Part shown: one piece after another, positions 1-11,440 of the stretch | How positions within the stretch are numbered: position 1 is the stretch's first letter | Layout of the letters: each line of letters begins with the position of its first letter | Assembly (NCBI GenBank): GCA_951812925.1 | Contig: OX638372.1 | Span: 42,716,245 to 42,780,244, forward strand | Direction of reading: 5' to 3' | Length of the DNA stretch: 64,000 nt | Source of the DNA: Calliopum simillimum | Taxonomy: Eukaryota; Arthropoda; Insecta; Diptera; Lauxaniidae | Program-made: the position numbers and the translations under genes | The notes under the pieces: generated by a model | The model's database searches: none | Seen by the model: the letters and a program-made list of their open reading frames with translations, nothing else | What the model was told of the DNA's origin: nothing

Positions 1-244
1 CATGCTCAAATCCATATTCTTGAACTAACGTCATGTTCTTGCGTTTCTTGGTTTTTTCCGATGAATCTTCATATGACTTCGGTGGACGACCACGTTCCCT
101 AGATGCTGTTGATGAGGTGTTTTATAGTACTGCTTCATCAAATATTATCTTGAATTCTCCGTCTAGCCATGATGAATTTTTCTCATAAAATCTGTCACTT
201 ATTCTGCGAGCTTTTGCCCAACGATCGTTAAAGCTTGTAATAAA
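1..244 (-). pseudogene. Partial ORF of unrecognised mobile-type protein
   Basis: Reading the minus strand from 244 to the window edge gives one continuous frame broken by a single TAA near position 126. The N-terminal part has a W-rich basic stretch (FNDRWAKARRISDRFYEKN, then a short WLDGEF), and the C-terminal part has a GRPPKSYEDSSEKTKKRK segment. This kind of GRP-x-SS-x-K-rich linker occurs in uncharacterised proteins associated with repetitive DNA in arthropods, but I cannot name the family. The 3' part lies outside the window, so start and end are unknown. It is likely a decayed transposon ORF, not a host gene. Confidence 0.4.
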
Positions 245-349
245 TTTTTTTTAATACTTTTCACGACTTGTTATCTTTTTAATGGCGATAAACTGTAATT
301 ATCTTTTATGTGCTTTTGAACATCTTCTAGTCCAAGAGCCAGCGCTTAA

Positions 350-800
350 AAACAACTTTGCGTTTCTAAAAGCTGAATTTGTTACAGTTGGTTATAGTAA
401 TTGTGTACATCAATAATCTGTCGGTCAGTCAAGGGAACTGTAGAACAGGCGGCTGCTATATGGCCTCAAACATGTAAAATTTCGATTTTTCTGCAAACAA
501 TTTCTAAAAGCTGAAACTTCTTATACACGTTATATAATGCATACAAATAACAGTTTTGTCGGTCAGTCAGTTAAATGTTAGAACGGGGCTAGTCAGCACG
601 CCCCAATATATGTGCAATAAATGAATCAAGTCAAAATTATTTCTAAAAGCTGAAATTTTTTTTAGGGGTACTTAATTGTACATTAACCACAAATAAATCA
701 GTCAGTCAACCATAATGTGGAACAATCTCCGTCAGCAAGCTCAACAAAACAAAAAAAAAATGGTTTTTAAAAGCTGAAAATTTGTTTAGGGTGTTTCCGA
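350..800. repeat. Short tandem repeat, about four units of 120-140 bp
   Basis: The motif TCTAAAAGCTGAA (or a near variant) recurs at about 364, 503, 641 and 763, and a GTCAGTCA-type motif recurs between these at about 422, 560 and 702. Spacing is about 139, 138 and 122 bp, so this is a degenerate tandem array. No coding frame is conserved across the units. Confidence 0.55.
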
Positions 801-859
801 CACCATTCGATAGTTTCGAAGTTATTTTTTATTATTGTCCTTATCGGTAAATTTATCAT

Positions 860-1440
860 TTTGAACGCATGAAAGCTGGTGGTGAAAAGATAAAAAGTTC
901 ATCACAAAAAATAGCTGTGAATAAAAACATCGAACAAATGATCAGATCAGATAGTCGACGGAGCATGGATCGGTCTCCAGGTACTAAATGCTTATATCCT
1001 ACATATGAACTAGATATGGTTTATAAAAACTAAGAGATAAAGGTTAAAGTTCTCTGGGCTATATTCGAGTTTGGGTCTATCCTTCGCTTGGTAAATCGTA
1101 TATAACGGTACATTTTATCTCAAAGAAAGATATCAGAGGACTTTGCTTTAGTTTTATGTTTTATTTTAACATATCTTTAAGCTTTTGTCTTTCATTTCGT
1201 CGAACAATTTTGTAGAAGTAAATTTTTGCAATAAATAAAATCCTTAAACTTCAAATCTGGAAGTGATACCATCTTTTCATTGGATTTATGTGAAAGATAG
1301 CTTCGTCTTATTTTCAGAAAAATTATTTTAAATGATCTTAGAAGTAGGCCAAGGACCGTTGTTTATAACCTTAGTACTATAAAAGCATTAAAAATGTTAT
1401 TGTTTGTCTTATACTTAACAGAAGACTTGCTTTTTGCTAA
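860..1440. repeat. Dispersed repeat, inverted copy of 31.85-32.44 kb
   Basis: This stretch is the reverse complement of about 31850-32440, including the terminal motif that reads GTACCTGGAGACCGATCC on the minus strand near 970-990. The same terminus recurs at 26528, 32325 and 37652. I see no gene here. Confidence 0.6.
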
Positions 1441-2546
1441 TAGATTTATTCACAGCCTCCCCAAAATAGGTCAGAAAATGAAAAGCATTTAAAAAATGTC
1501 ATTGCTTTGGACCATTTTCACAGCAATAAACATAAAAAAATGGTTTTTATTAAATAACTCCTAAACAGTAAATTTTTTTTACAATACATATAATGAAAGT
1601 TATTTCTAGTACATATGGCTCTCCATAAAAGAGATCTTACCAGTTTTAATCTGTGACTCACGGTTCATGAGTTATCACAATTAGAAAAAAAAATGGCGGC
1701 CACATTTTGATTTGCACCTCGCCATAAATATATACCCCTCGGGATGGACGGGGCAACTTCAAAATTTGAAATGGGAACCCCCAATTTTTTTTACTAATGC
1801 AAACTTAACGTAAAAAATACGATAATTTTGTCCTGAACATTTTTTCTTATTTGGCTTATATGGAGCTGTAATCGACAGAAACAAAATTAAAATTACAAAG
1901 TTTTAACCTAAATATGAAAAATTTTTCTAAAAATTTAAATTTTTTCGCTAACTTCAAAATTTACTTAACTTTGTGAGGCTGTAGAAATCAAACAATTCTC
2001 CCGAATGGGTTAGAAATTTCAAACTCTTCAGCTCCTAACAATTTTCTATCCGATGCCAATATCAGATTTGTATAAAAGACCCATTCCAATATTGATTTTC
2101 CCCAACATCTTTTCGTAAAATGAGCCATTGTGCGCCGTGACGTCAATACAGTGACGTTAATATGTCATCATCCTACAATGTGCGCAGTAAAAAGAACGTA
2201 AGTTTAAGAAACGAGTTCATCATTTTCAGTCTGATGAGTCAATTTTGATGACATATCAATGCTACTTGTATGGAATTTTATCAAATTGTCTAGCTTTGAT
2301 TTGTCATAATCGTGACAACTAGACGAAATTACTTAGGAAGCAACGCTGATCAAGAATTTATACATGTGGAAACTTAAACATGGCCTATGTGTAGCGTATG
2401 AATATATATTGAAAATGCAGATAATATGCAGATATTATTTATATTTGCAAAAGAAAGAAAAAATTGCAATAATAGCTCTTTATCAACCATTTAGCCGCAA
2501 CTTGGAATGCTAAATATCAGTTGCGATTCATATAAGAATTACATGA
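1440..2546. repeat. 3' flank of defensin-like copy A, shared with C, D and B
   Basis: The 3' side of gene A is shared in reverse orientation with the 3' side of gene C (about 25240-26070) and in direct orientation with about 32450-33005 (the displaced 3' flank of D) and with pieces at 11230-12360 and 15910-16115 (B). It is the downstream half of the duplicated gene block. No ORF is conserved between the copies. Confidence 0.7.
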
Positions 2547-2798
2547 TCAATAAGGAATATTTGTTTTTCTTCGTTTGTTCTCATCATTATTACACATACA
2601 AAATCTTCCGTCGCAATAGCCATTTGGATATCCAAGTCGGTTGCAATGTTGGGTACATGGCCAATCGTTCTCGTTTGGGCAGACCCAGTCTCCACCATAA
2701 GCACGAACTGGATCCCTCCTTCGTTGAACCCGGGATGCAGTGTGAATGCTAAAGCAGCAAAGCAAAATGCCAATGGAGAGTAGAACTGCTGTCTTCAT
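2547..2798 (-). CDS. Secreted defensin-like peptide, copy A
   Basis: An 83-residue single-exon ORF. Residues 1-22 are a hydrophobic signal peptide rich in L, I and C ending in a small-residue cleavage region (HTAS). A basic linker with an RRR run follows, a likely propeptide processing site. The mature part carries six cysteines spaced C-x7-C-x3-C-x9-C-x4-C-x-C, with the NGYC and CMC elements that match the GxC and CxC core of insect CS-alpha-beta defensins. In that family such peptides are secreted by fat body or epithelia and act on microbial membranes; activity here is inference. A has a longer basic tail (KRRKT) than D and E. The start is fixed by the signal peptide and an A-rich context before the ATG. 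A TATAAATA lies about 100 bp upstream. Longer antisense frames over this gene are shadows. Confidence 0.8.
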   Translation of the reverse strand: MKTAVLLSIGILLCCFSIHTASRVQRRRDPVRAYGGDWVCPNENDWPCTQHCNRLGYPNGYCDGRFCMCNNDENKRRKTNIPY

Positions 2799-2898
2799 GT
2801 TATTCGATGAGAGATATTGATTTCTTCAAAGTAGATTCTTCACTTTATTTAGGTTTAGGTATAACTTTGGTATGAATCCTCAATAGAACTTTCTTCTT

Positions 2899-2906
2899 TA
2901 TTTATA
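2899..2906 (-). promoter_or_regulatory. TATA box of copy A
   Basis: TATAAATA on the minus strand, about 100 bp upstream of the ATG of copy A. The same box is preserved at equivalent positions in all five copies, which supports a conserved core promoter. Confidence 0.7.
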
Positions 2907-3237
2907 GTCCAGTTCGAATTATGTAGATAAGGTCAAAGCATGACATTTTAGTACAGCAATTCACTGGTTTACAAAAAATTAATTTAGCCTTTAATATCTA
3001 ATTTTGTTGAGCAAGCACCGATTTTGACCCGACATTGTACATTTTGTTAGTAATTGAACTTAGAAAAAAACCAACAATTTAGTTTTATGTAGTTTTTGAA
3101 AAAGGTGAAAAATAGTTTTGAAACAAGAAATTAGAAACAATTCAAAACAAAGTAGTCATCTTTGACGTACTTTGGCACACTTAGTCTGAATCTGGTATCA
3201 GAACTACTACATAGATATCTTACCTCAAATGTTCAAA
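2907..3237. repeat. 5' proximal flank of copy A, conserved among copies
   Basis: Non-coding upstream region alignable by eye with 16450-16610 (B), 41373-41760 (D) and 55309-55700 (E), including the TGACCTTA/CAAAGCATGA stretch just beyond the TATA box and the GAGCAAGCACCGATTTTGACC stretch. It probably contains the regulatory elements of the family. Confidence 0.6.
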
Positions 3238-3860
3238 AACACATTTATTCGGACATTTAAGTGACTCTAAGGCAATTAATGTCTTTTTCAATACACTCAA
3301 AGTTGGTCTGGGAATGTTTTGAACTTCTTCAAGTCTTATCAAGGATGAAATATGTATCACTGATCTGAATACCAGGGCGTGAAGAACATTAAGGCAATTA
3401 AACAGTTGATTGAAAAGAGTGGCGCACTCACTACTGATAAAGGCTCAGAACCCTTCTACGAACCCTATTCTAGAACCCTATTCGGGAATGGGTAGAAAAC
3501 AGCCTTATCGACTATTGGAGAGTCCTAAAGGGCAAAGGTTAATCAATCTAAAACGTGTTAAAGAAGAACTTGCTTTAGAGCTCAGCAAAAAAGACACTTA
3601 GAAAATGACATGTCACTATAAACTTAATTATCACCTACGACGACAATTTCTGTAGACTCTTGAAACAGCGGAGCATGTGTTATGTACTTGTCCAGCTGCG
3701 GTGAGGCGGAGAATGATCTACCTAGGTACCGATTTTTTAGATCCTTATGACCTAGGTATCACTTTTTCACACGGCAGCGGCAAGAATTTTAGATAGTCTG
3801 GAACTGTTTTGATAGGGAAAGAGGCTTTACAAAAGATCTTTTATGCAAAATCTTTACCAA
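3238..3860 (+). pseudogene. Non-LTR retrotransposon RNase H/C-terminal relic (block A)
   Basis: Translated pieces in shifting frames read TFIRT, a short basic block ending in GQRLINLKRVKEELAL, and then ETAEHVLCTCPAAVRRRM and YLGTDFLDPYDLG. This is the RNase H tail plus the C-x-C-x-C terminal region of a Jockey/I/R1-like ORF2. Several stops and frameshifts make it non-functional. Equivalent relics lie in blocks C, D and E, always in divergent orientation to the peptide gene, so it was present before the gene block was duplicated. Confidence 0.65.
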
Positions 3861-4262
3861 AAACCATCATCAGAACCATGTTATATTTTTGCGTGCTGTA
3901 CAGTGTTATCAACTCCTTTCTGATATATTTTCTTACAAATAATTTAAATTGATACATGCAAAATTGATTACAACTGCATCAAAATGAATTATATTTGATT
4001 AAATGAATTACAGTTTTATCAAATCATATTTAATAATCATATTCATTGGAACGAAATATCTCATCATTGGGGCTCTCAAAAATATGGGTGAAAAAACTAA
4101 TTTTAAGCGCTTAAATAAGCTCTGTAAATTCAAAAAATATGCTCCTTAATATGTTCTTTAAAAGAAAAAAATTTCAGAAATTCCTCATGTTATAATACAA
4201 ATATTTCAAACTTCCGACTTATAAACGTTCTTCACATAATAAAAATTAAGGTTTTTATGTTT
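3861..4262. other. Distal flank of block A, no gene
   Basis: AT-rich DNA shared with about 42890-43270 (D), 56935-57330 (E) and, inverted, about 22860-23130 (C). No coding potential seen. Confidence 0.55.
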
Positions 4263-4448
4263 TCACTCTAAATTGACGTTTACCTCAACTGAAGTTATGG
4301 GGTAGGATTTAAAATAAGCTAATTCATTTGCTGGCAAGTTCTTAATGTACTCATCAGTTCCCTTTTGTTTGTAAAATAACATATTTTTAATATTTGCATT
4401 GGTTTTGCACCCGGTATTCCGCTCTAAAATTTTGTAAAATTTTTCCAA
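4263..4448 (-). pseudogene. hAT transposase C-terminal relic (block A)
   Basis: A 61-codon frame with a YFKSYPITSVEV stretch, the beginning of the hAT C-terminal dimerisation block (P-x-TSV-x-VERSFS). It breaks off just before the ERSFS part, which is preserved in the related relics near D (43766-43963) and B (about 17140-17200). Much shorter than a full hAT transposase (about 600 aa), hence a fragment. Confidence 0.55.
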
Positions 4449-5894
4449 AAATTATTTATCCACAAGTGCACCTAAAGCACCAATGATAGACTCCATAATA
4501 CCCACACTTTCTGCTATAGAAAGCCCCTTGCTTCGTTATGGAAGACCTTATCCACATAAAATTGATTTTAATATAAGCTTAATTTGCTTTTAGACCTGTG
4601 TCTTTGAATAACTCCTATGTTTGGCAAATAGCCTCAGAGTCTTCATCTTTTTGCTGTTTTTCTGTGGAGCTTACTTCGGCAAAATGGACAGCGGCTTCCA
4701 GCAACGATCCCCATTTTAATGAGCATGGCTGTGGTGGTAACTTAAAATCAGGAAATGCATATTTGAAGAGTTGTTGAAATGACGTGGGCGGGACAAAAAG
4801 ACAATGCAGAGAGAGAATATATCTTATTGAGAGTGAATGAATAAGTTCTATGAGTAGAGTCAAAAAAAATAATTTGAAGTGCTGGCTGCGATAATAGGCA
4901 TTATCAAGCATGTTCCCATTAAATATGCAAAATACCGGAAAAAAATATACAAGATAGCTTCGTCTTATTTTCAGAAAAATTATTTTAGAAGATCTAAGAC
5001 CGAAGACCGTTTTTAATATTCTTATCACTAAATGTGGGGGGGTCAAAATCACCCACATGTGGGGGTTTTAGAGGGTTAAAATTGTCTACAAAAATATTCC
5101 TCGTAATATCCTGCATAAGTTTACTGAACACTTAATACACCTCAAATGTAAGGATCATATAGTTAAATTTATCGATTTAACACAAGAATGCGCTATTTTT
5201 GTATTTTTCATGTACAGTGGATTAAAAAACTTCAAAAATCTCTGACGTGCTGGAGAAAAACGACGAGACACAGGTATTTTCTTTTAACGCCTTCTTTAAG
5301 AATTTTTTGGATTTTCTCATGTGTTTTACAAAAAGTTTTAATTATCGAACAGTTTATTACAAAAAAACGAAAAAAAATAGGGAAAACGCATTTTGATAAC
5401 TTTTCAATGAATTGTATACAACTTTTACATTTTTCCATAGATTTTTTTAAGTGGTATCTTATTTTCTTCACAAATATATAGTCTATGATACAAAAAAAAA
5501 ATTATCAAAAAGTTATTTCTTCTTGTATAAATCTGCAGTTGATTTTGATTTTTTGTTAATTTTTTCGAAAAAAAAAATGTTTTTTTTAGAAATCAATTTA
5601 TTTCGCCGAAACTAACAAACCAACCAAAAAGTGATGTGAATATCATTTGTACGTAATTTAATTACCTTTAATATGACATATAATACTAATATAATAACAT
5701 TAGTTCTTGAGATATTTGTATTTAAATGGAACTATAATTTTTTTTGGACCGAAAACCGAAAATGACCGATATCTCGAAAACGACACGAAATCAAAAAAAA
5801 TATTCGATTTTCGGAATCAGCAGTCCATTTTACATAAAAATGAATGATGGCATTCACTGGGGAAAAAATTTTTAATCATTTGTAGACTAGTGTT
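4449..5894. other. AT-rich intergenic DNA without a recognisable gene
   Basis: The only structure I recognise is at 4955-5070: a fragment shared with about 1300-1345 and 31950-31995, followed by a short inverted G-run segment (CCCACATGTGGG). Frames of 90-150 codons in this region have no recognisable domain and overlap one another on opposite strands. Confidence 0.5.
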
Positions 5895-7302
5895 ATTGGT
5901 CTAATGTGAAAGTTTGGAAATATACCCCAAATGACACAAACGTGGCATGTCCTACCCCTACTTTTTATAAAAAAAACGATGAAAAACGACCAAAAAACTG
6001 TAATAGAACAAAAAACAAGTAACTACACATATAAAGTAAATACTTAAGGCTACAATATTCTGAGCTCATCTGCAGTTTTATATAATTTTTAGAGGGCACA
6101 ATTTTGATTTGAAAACTGTCCCCTAGTTTTGGAAAAAAAAATTTCTTGAAAGCATTATGCTACTACTGCATGGTACATCTGTTTGCGTTTTATAGGGCAT
6201 TTTACAAACAAAAACATTTTTTTTTAAAAATTATGGTCACAAACGTGGCACTCGGCACTCCCAGGTAGTACATTTTATTTAATGCATGAAACAATTTTTT
6301 TGTAGGATTTGCATGCATGACCCCCAATTCTTTCGGAAAAATCTTGAACTCAAAAGCGTGCTTTACAATGAGCGATAAACTACAAGAATGTCACAAACGT
6401 GGCACTTTTTATTACTTTGCATAAAACATATTTTGGTATGAAGTTTGAGTATACAGATGTTTAGTTGAAGGCTATTAGTTATGTTTTTAATACAATAATT
6501 TTTCTAGACCATCAGAATCCTGAGTTATCCTTGCTCAAAAGTGAAAAAATCACTGTTTTGACATCTACTTAAAGCTATAGAACAAAAACAACAACAAGTA
6601 AAATTAATATTTGTCAATGGATTCAGACAGCCAAATTTACTGTCAACAAGACATAATATACCGTTTTTCAATTGGATTTCCAGCTTTTGAGTTATAAGCG
6701 CTTAAAGTAAGGATATCTTTCGATAACATACAAAGGATATTAAGAGACCGAAAAGTTACAAAAAATCAAGTTTTATTATTTTTATCAAGAACATATTTAA
6801 TCACAAAACTTTCGAGACCTTGCAGATTATAATCGCATGAAAAATGACAGTTCTATTTAGTGAATGACCCTACTAAACTACTGCTTTGCAAATTAACAGA
6901 ATCAAAATTTCATCTACTCATTCACTAAATCTACAATAGATCCTTATTTTTTCATCCGAGTCTGCAAATGCTTAAAATTTTTGTGATAAATTATATTTTT
7001 GATAAAAATAATAAAACTTACCATTTTTGTTAATTTTTCAGTCCAGAAAATCCTTTGTGTGTTATTGAGAGGTATCCTTTTTTTAAAGGCTTAAAACTCG
7101 GAAACTGGGAATCCAATTGAAAAACGGTAAATTATGTCTTGTTGATATTAAATTCGGCTGTCTGAATCCATTGACAAAAATTAATTTTACTTGTTGCTGT
7201 TTTTGTCAAAACTGTGATTTTTTCACTTTTGAGCAAGGATAACTAAGGATACTGATGTAATAGAAAAAAATCTATAAAAACAGAGGACAGGAAACCATAG
7301 TG
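5895..7302. mobile_element. Hairpin-bearing repeat, copy 1 (second copy at 34.8-36.3 kb)
   Basis: Alignable with 34830-36350, including the repeated CACAAACGTGGCA motif. Within it 6540-6790 and 7020-7240 are inverted repeats of each other, so the element can fold into a long hairpin. The right edge reads CCATAGTG followed by CGACG, the same string as the right end of the Transib-like element at 49690-49702; the left partner was not found. No ORF. Confidence 0.5.
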
Positions 7303-7307
7303 CGACG

Positions 7308-7600
7308 ACTAAGACGAAAAGTAGGATGATTCATTTCTCCTACGAAAACTAGGTTTTCATAAATTCTTGGACGAAAAGTAGGACGTTTCAAACTTATTTG
7401 GGCGAAAACTAGGTTGTTTCATTATGTATGACGAAAACTAGGTTTCTTCGAAGTATTATGTATAATAGTAGGACGTTCAAGTTTTTATGTCGAAAAATAG
7501 GATGTCTGGACGTTTTGATGCCTTGCAAGAAAGCTAGGTTGACGTTGATTCTGGCAGCATATTTTTGGCAAAAACTAGGGTGTTTCTTATTTCGATACAT
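7308..7600. repeat. GACGAAAAGTAGG-type minisatellite
   Basis: At least seven units of 30-45 bp built on GACGAAAA(G/C)TAGG. An inverted counterpart with CCTACTTTTCGT units lies at 10430-10595, on the other side of the foldback element. Confidence 0.6.
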
Positions 7601-7840
7601 CAATTCCCTTATGTTAGTGAAATACTAATTCCAAGTATTAGTTATTAAGCGAAGGAACGATGGGAATACTTAATATATCTTTATATTAGGGCTGTTCGAA
7701 AACAAAAAAAAATTCGAATTTCTAAGATATACTTTGGCATCACGTTCTACATCATGACAGATTATCCCATGAATTTTTTCAGATTTTTAAATGCATTGTT
7801 AAAGGTGTCTCAAAGCAAAAATATGTTTTTATTATTTTTA

Positions 7841-8645
7841 TACCCTACACCCAGGGTATATTCACTTTGTCCTTCCGTTTGTAACGCAGAGAAGGAGGCG
7901 TGGCAGGTATAGAAAAGTACATATATTCTTGATCAGCGTCACCTCCTGAGTCGATATAGCCATGTCCGTCTGTCTGGCTGGCTGGCTGGCTGGGTGGCTG
8001 GCTGGCTGGCTGGCTGGGTGGCTGGCTGGCTGTGTGTTGAAATACACTTTTTGGGAAAACTGAGCAAGATAATTGAATGAAATTTGGTACGCTGCCTCCG
8101 TCGTCAAAGTTAGCTCGGGGGATTGAAAATTAGCAAAATCGGTCAACGGACACGCCTACCACCCATACAAAAATTATATTCAAAATGCAATTTTAGGAGT
8201 ATTTTTCACGACAATGCAACCACAATACATATAAGTACTACGAATTGTAAGCGCAAGCTCTGATAAAAATTTGAGCGAATTCGGACAAGAGGGCGTGTCA
8301 CCTCCCATATAAGCAAAAGCTTCAAAACGCTATACTGAAAGCGGTTTTTGAGATATTCGAACCAAATTTGACTCAGACACAAAGAATTATAAATGAAAGC
8401 TCTCAGCAAAAATTGGGTGAAATCAGACAAGGGGGCGTGGCACCTCCCATATAAGCAAAAGATTCAAAATGCTATACTGAAAGAGTTTTTTGAGATAATC
8501 CAACTAAATTTCACTCTGACACTAAAAACTATAAATGCAAGCTCTGAACAAAAACTGGGTGTACTCGGACAAGAGGGCGTGGCACCTCCCATATAAGCAA
8601 ACTTTTCAAAATACTGCAGTGTAGGGTATTTATTTTTTGGCCAGG
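7841..8645. mobile_element. mini-me/DINE-like element nested in the foldback
   Basis: Bounded by TACCCTACAC and GTAGGGTATT and containing the fly-typical core GATATAGCCATGTCCGTCTG next to a GTCT/GGCT microsatellite (7968-8033). These are hallmarks of mini-me and DINE-1-like elements of Diptera. It also contains three GGGCGTG(G/T)CACCTCCCATAT units about 115-120 bp apart. A second, inverted copy lies at 50732-51284. Confidence 0.6.
7968..8033. repeat. (GGCT)n microsatellite
   Basis: About 16 tetranucleotide units, mostly GGCT with two GGGT interruptions, directly after the GTCTGTCT start. It is internal to the mini-me-like element. The second copy at 51160 has only a short CAGCCAGCCAGACAGACGG run, so the tract expanded in this copy. 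Confidence 0.8.
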
Positions 8646-9821
8646 CCAAAATTTACACCCTTACTAGTTTTTTTTTAGCATTAATTATAAAATGTTGTCA
8701 AACAATTTGAAAAATTTGTTTTAGAGTAACTTAAGAGCATTTATTTTGTTTGTTTTTTAATGAACTTTAAAACCTACGTTGTAAATTTGACAAAAGAAAA
8801 ATGTACACCTCTTAAAAAACGAAAAACTGCTTTAAAAAGGCGAAATTTAACGGTTTTTTAAAGAAAAAAGTCATCGTGCTTTAAACGAAATGAACATTTT
8901 TTAATTTTCAGATTTCATTCGAAAGAGCTCTTAAAAACCTTCATGACAAGACATGTTAAGACTTTTTTGGGCTAGCAGGCTCGACGATATAACGTTTGAA
9001 ACATAGTGACGCAGCCCCGTGAAAGGCAAAACGCTTTTTACTAAAGTGGGAGGCATCTTACCAAAAAAGTGCACATGGCATAAAATGCTTAAAATCATCC
9101 AAGGAACAAGTGTGAATTGTTTTTTTTTTTTTTTTTTTTTTTTTTTTTGTTTCAAAAATTTATTAAAAATGACGTTAAAAAAACTTTTTTTTTTTCTAAA
9201 AAAAAATACAAAAAAACAAAAACAATCCACACTTGTTCCTTGGATGATTCTAAGCATTTTATGCCATCTGCACTTTTTTCATAAGATGCCTCGCTCTTGA
9301 GTAAAAAAGCGTTTTGCCTTTCACGGGGCTGCATCACTATGTTTCAAACGTTATATCATCGAGCCTGCTCTCCCAAAAAAATCTTAACATATCTTGTCTT
9401 AAAGGTTTTTAGGAGCTCTTTCGAATGAGATCTTGTAAATTAAAAAATGTTCATTTCGTTTAAAGCACGATGACTTTTTTCTTTGAAAAATCGTTAAATT
9501 TCGCCTTTTTAAAGCGGTTTTTCGTTTTTTAAGAGGTTCAAAATTTTTTTTTGTCAAAATTGCAACGTAGGTTTTAAAGTTCATTAAAAAAACAAACAAA
9601 ATAAATGCTCTTAAGTTACTCTAGAACAAATTTTTCAAATTGTTTGACAACATTTTATAATTAATGCTAAAAAAAAAATAATAAAAATATATTTTTGCTT
9701 TGAGCCATCTTTAAAAAAGCATTTAAAAATCTGCAAAAATGGGATATTCTGTCATGATATAGAACGTGATGCCAAAGTATATCTGAGAAATTGGAAAAAA
9801 TTTTTTTTTTGAACAGCCCTA

Positions 9822-10640
9822 CTATAAATAGATATTATATGGGCAAACGAAATCGGTTCAGTCCTTTTCTATGCCTAAATATCAACATATTCGCTAGATT
9901 ATTTTTTTGTTGGAAAGGCTGTGAAGAGGAGCAGTACATTGGATATTTTTTTTTAAATGGGCGGTGCCACACCCCTAAATGGAAAAAACGCTCTTTCAGC
10001 TAAGCCACTGCATTGATTTTTATGAAATTCAGTTTGAAGATAGGTTTAACACTAAGGAACGATAATATGACTATTCTGTTTTTAAATGGGTGGTGCCACG
10101 TCCTTAGATGTAACAAACGATTCAATGGCTAAAGCACTGCACCGATTTTTTTTTTTAAACATTTTGAATTAAATCATATTTATCTGTTGTATAAATGTCA
10201 ATTTGCTATAATTTTGTTTAGACTAATCCACGATTTATTTTGGCTATTTCCGCTAATGTATGTTTAGTTCGAACATCAAAACAATAAAAATTTAAGCAGA
10301 TTTGTTGATGACACATGCATTTTGTTCCATGCATAAGCTAAAAGAAGCTCACAGCGAAGGTTAAGGTTCATTTAAATATGTACATAAAATAAGTTAACTA
10401 ATTTTTATATGCGCTTATGACATGATTCACCCTTTTTAAATATGAAATATCCTACTTTTCTTTCTTTCGCCTAAAAGTTTAAAACAACCTACTTTTCGTA
10501 ACAAATTATGAAAAGCCCTACTTTTCATAAAAAGATATGAAATATCATACTTTTTGTTAAAAATTTTGAAACGTACTACTTTTCGTCCTTACTAAACTTG
10601 CAAAAATCCAAAAGAATTATCGGTCAATTTTACAATTCGA
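9822..10640. other. Repeat-rich DNA, no gene
   Basis: Contains two GGGCGGTGCCAC- or GGGTGGTGCCAC-type units (about 9960 and 10086) and the inverted minisatellite at 10430-10595. No supported gene. Confidence 0.5.
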
Positions 10641-10668
10641 AAAAGCACAGTTATCTAAGAATCACCCA
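10641..10668. repeat. Right terminal repeat of a TGGGTGATTC-type element
   Basis: ACAGTTATCTAAGAATCACCCA followed by TA is the same terminus as the right end at 36568 and the inverse of the left end at 34685. It suggests that the 5.9-10.7 kb region is a decayed, rearranged copy of the 34.7-36.6 kb element, with its left end lost. Confidence 0.5.
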
Positions 10669-11438
10669 TATACTTTGAAGAGAAGCTTCAAGTGCATTAC
10701 ATGATGCTGTGGAAACTTTTTTTTTATTGAAAATTTGGCTTAAGCTCTTAAGAGCTTTTTGATTTAGAAATAAATGATAAGTCATTAAAAGGTCTCGCAA
10801 ACTTCTTTGTCCTGTAGTGTACGAGTAGTTTCTTTATGTTTTCCGTCTACTACTTTTTATAGGTCATTTTAAGAGCAGTCAGACAGTGTAGTTTTGAGCA
10901 AAAAAAAAAAAAAAAATGTACGTGGAGATCCCAAAAATATAACGGTTCTCACTTATTAACTTGATGGCATTCAACATAGTCAAAAAAAGTCTTCACTTCA
11001 ATCGACCTGCCGTAATGGCATTTAAGATAAAGTCTCGTTGACCTCTATACATCTCTTGCACGTCCAATATTTTCTTTCTTTGACCTAGGCGCTTTTGAAC
11101 CATAAAAACACGGCTTAGCTATGAAATAATAAATATAAGAATGAGCTAAGTATTGGGTTTTCTTATTAATGCTTGCGGTACATTGAAATTTTGAATTGTT
11201 CTCAAAAATTGGGTAAAATTTCTTTTAGTGCATTGGCCTGAATGGGTTAAGATTTTCAACTCCTTTCAATCCGATGCCAATATCAGATTTTTATAAGTGA
11301 CCCACTTCAATATTGGTTTTTGCAACATATTCCGTAAAATAAGACATTATGCTCCGTGACGTCTTCACTAGTTAATGCAGAGGAATCATTTCGGTAGCTC
11401 GGAGAAGATCATCATCCTATAATGTGCGCAGATAAAAG
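10669..11438. other. Intergenic, start of the B 3' flank
   Basis: From about 11230 rightwards this matches the 3' flank of copy A (about 2000-2190). The earlier part holds a poly(A) tract at about 10900 and nothing recognisable. Confidence 0.5.
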
Positions 11439-11440
11439 TA

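Larger units (their letters stand above)
7687..9821. mobile_element. hAT-like foldback element with nested insert
   Basis: The termini are inverted: AGGGCTGTTCGAA at the left and GAACAGCCCT at the right. The arms (7687-7840 plus 8646-9116, against 9177-9821) are inverted copies of each other except for the nested insert 7841-8645. The centre is a poly(T)/poly(A)-rich loop near 9120-9240. The flanking octamers CTTTATAT and CTATAAAT are similar (6 of 8), which would fit a decayed 8-bp hAT target duplication. No transposase is encoded; the frames over the arms are shadows. Confidence 0.55.

Noticed and set aside
2507..2752. Forward ORF of 81 codons over peptide gene A, with equivalents over D and E
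   Set aside because: Antisense shadow of the conserved peptide gene; no signal or domain in the translation and its start is not conserved.
4955..5070. Telomere- or G-quadruplex-like GTGGGGGGG tract
   Set aside because: Two short G runs only, within a dispersed repeat fragment; not enough for a telomere call.
5188..5481. 97-codon ORF and its reverse partner
   Set aside because: AT-rich, no domain, overlapping frames on both strands.
8931..9300. ORFs over the foldback centre
   Set aside because: Poly-Phe/Lys tracts from poly(T)/poly(A); mirror images because of the inverted arms.
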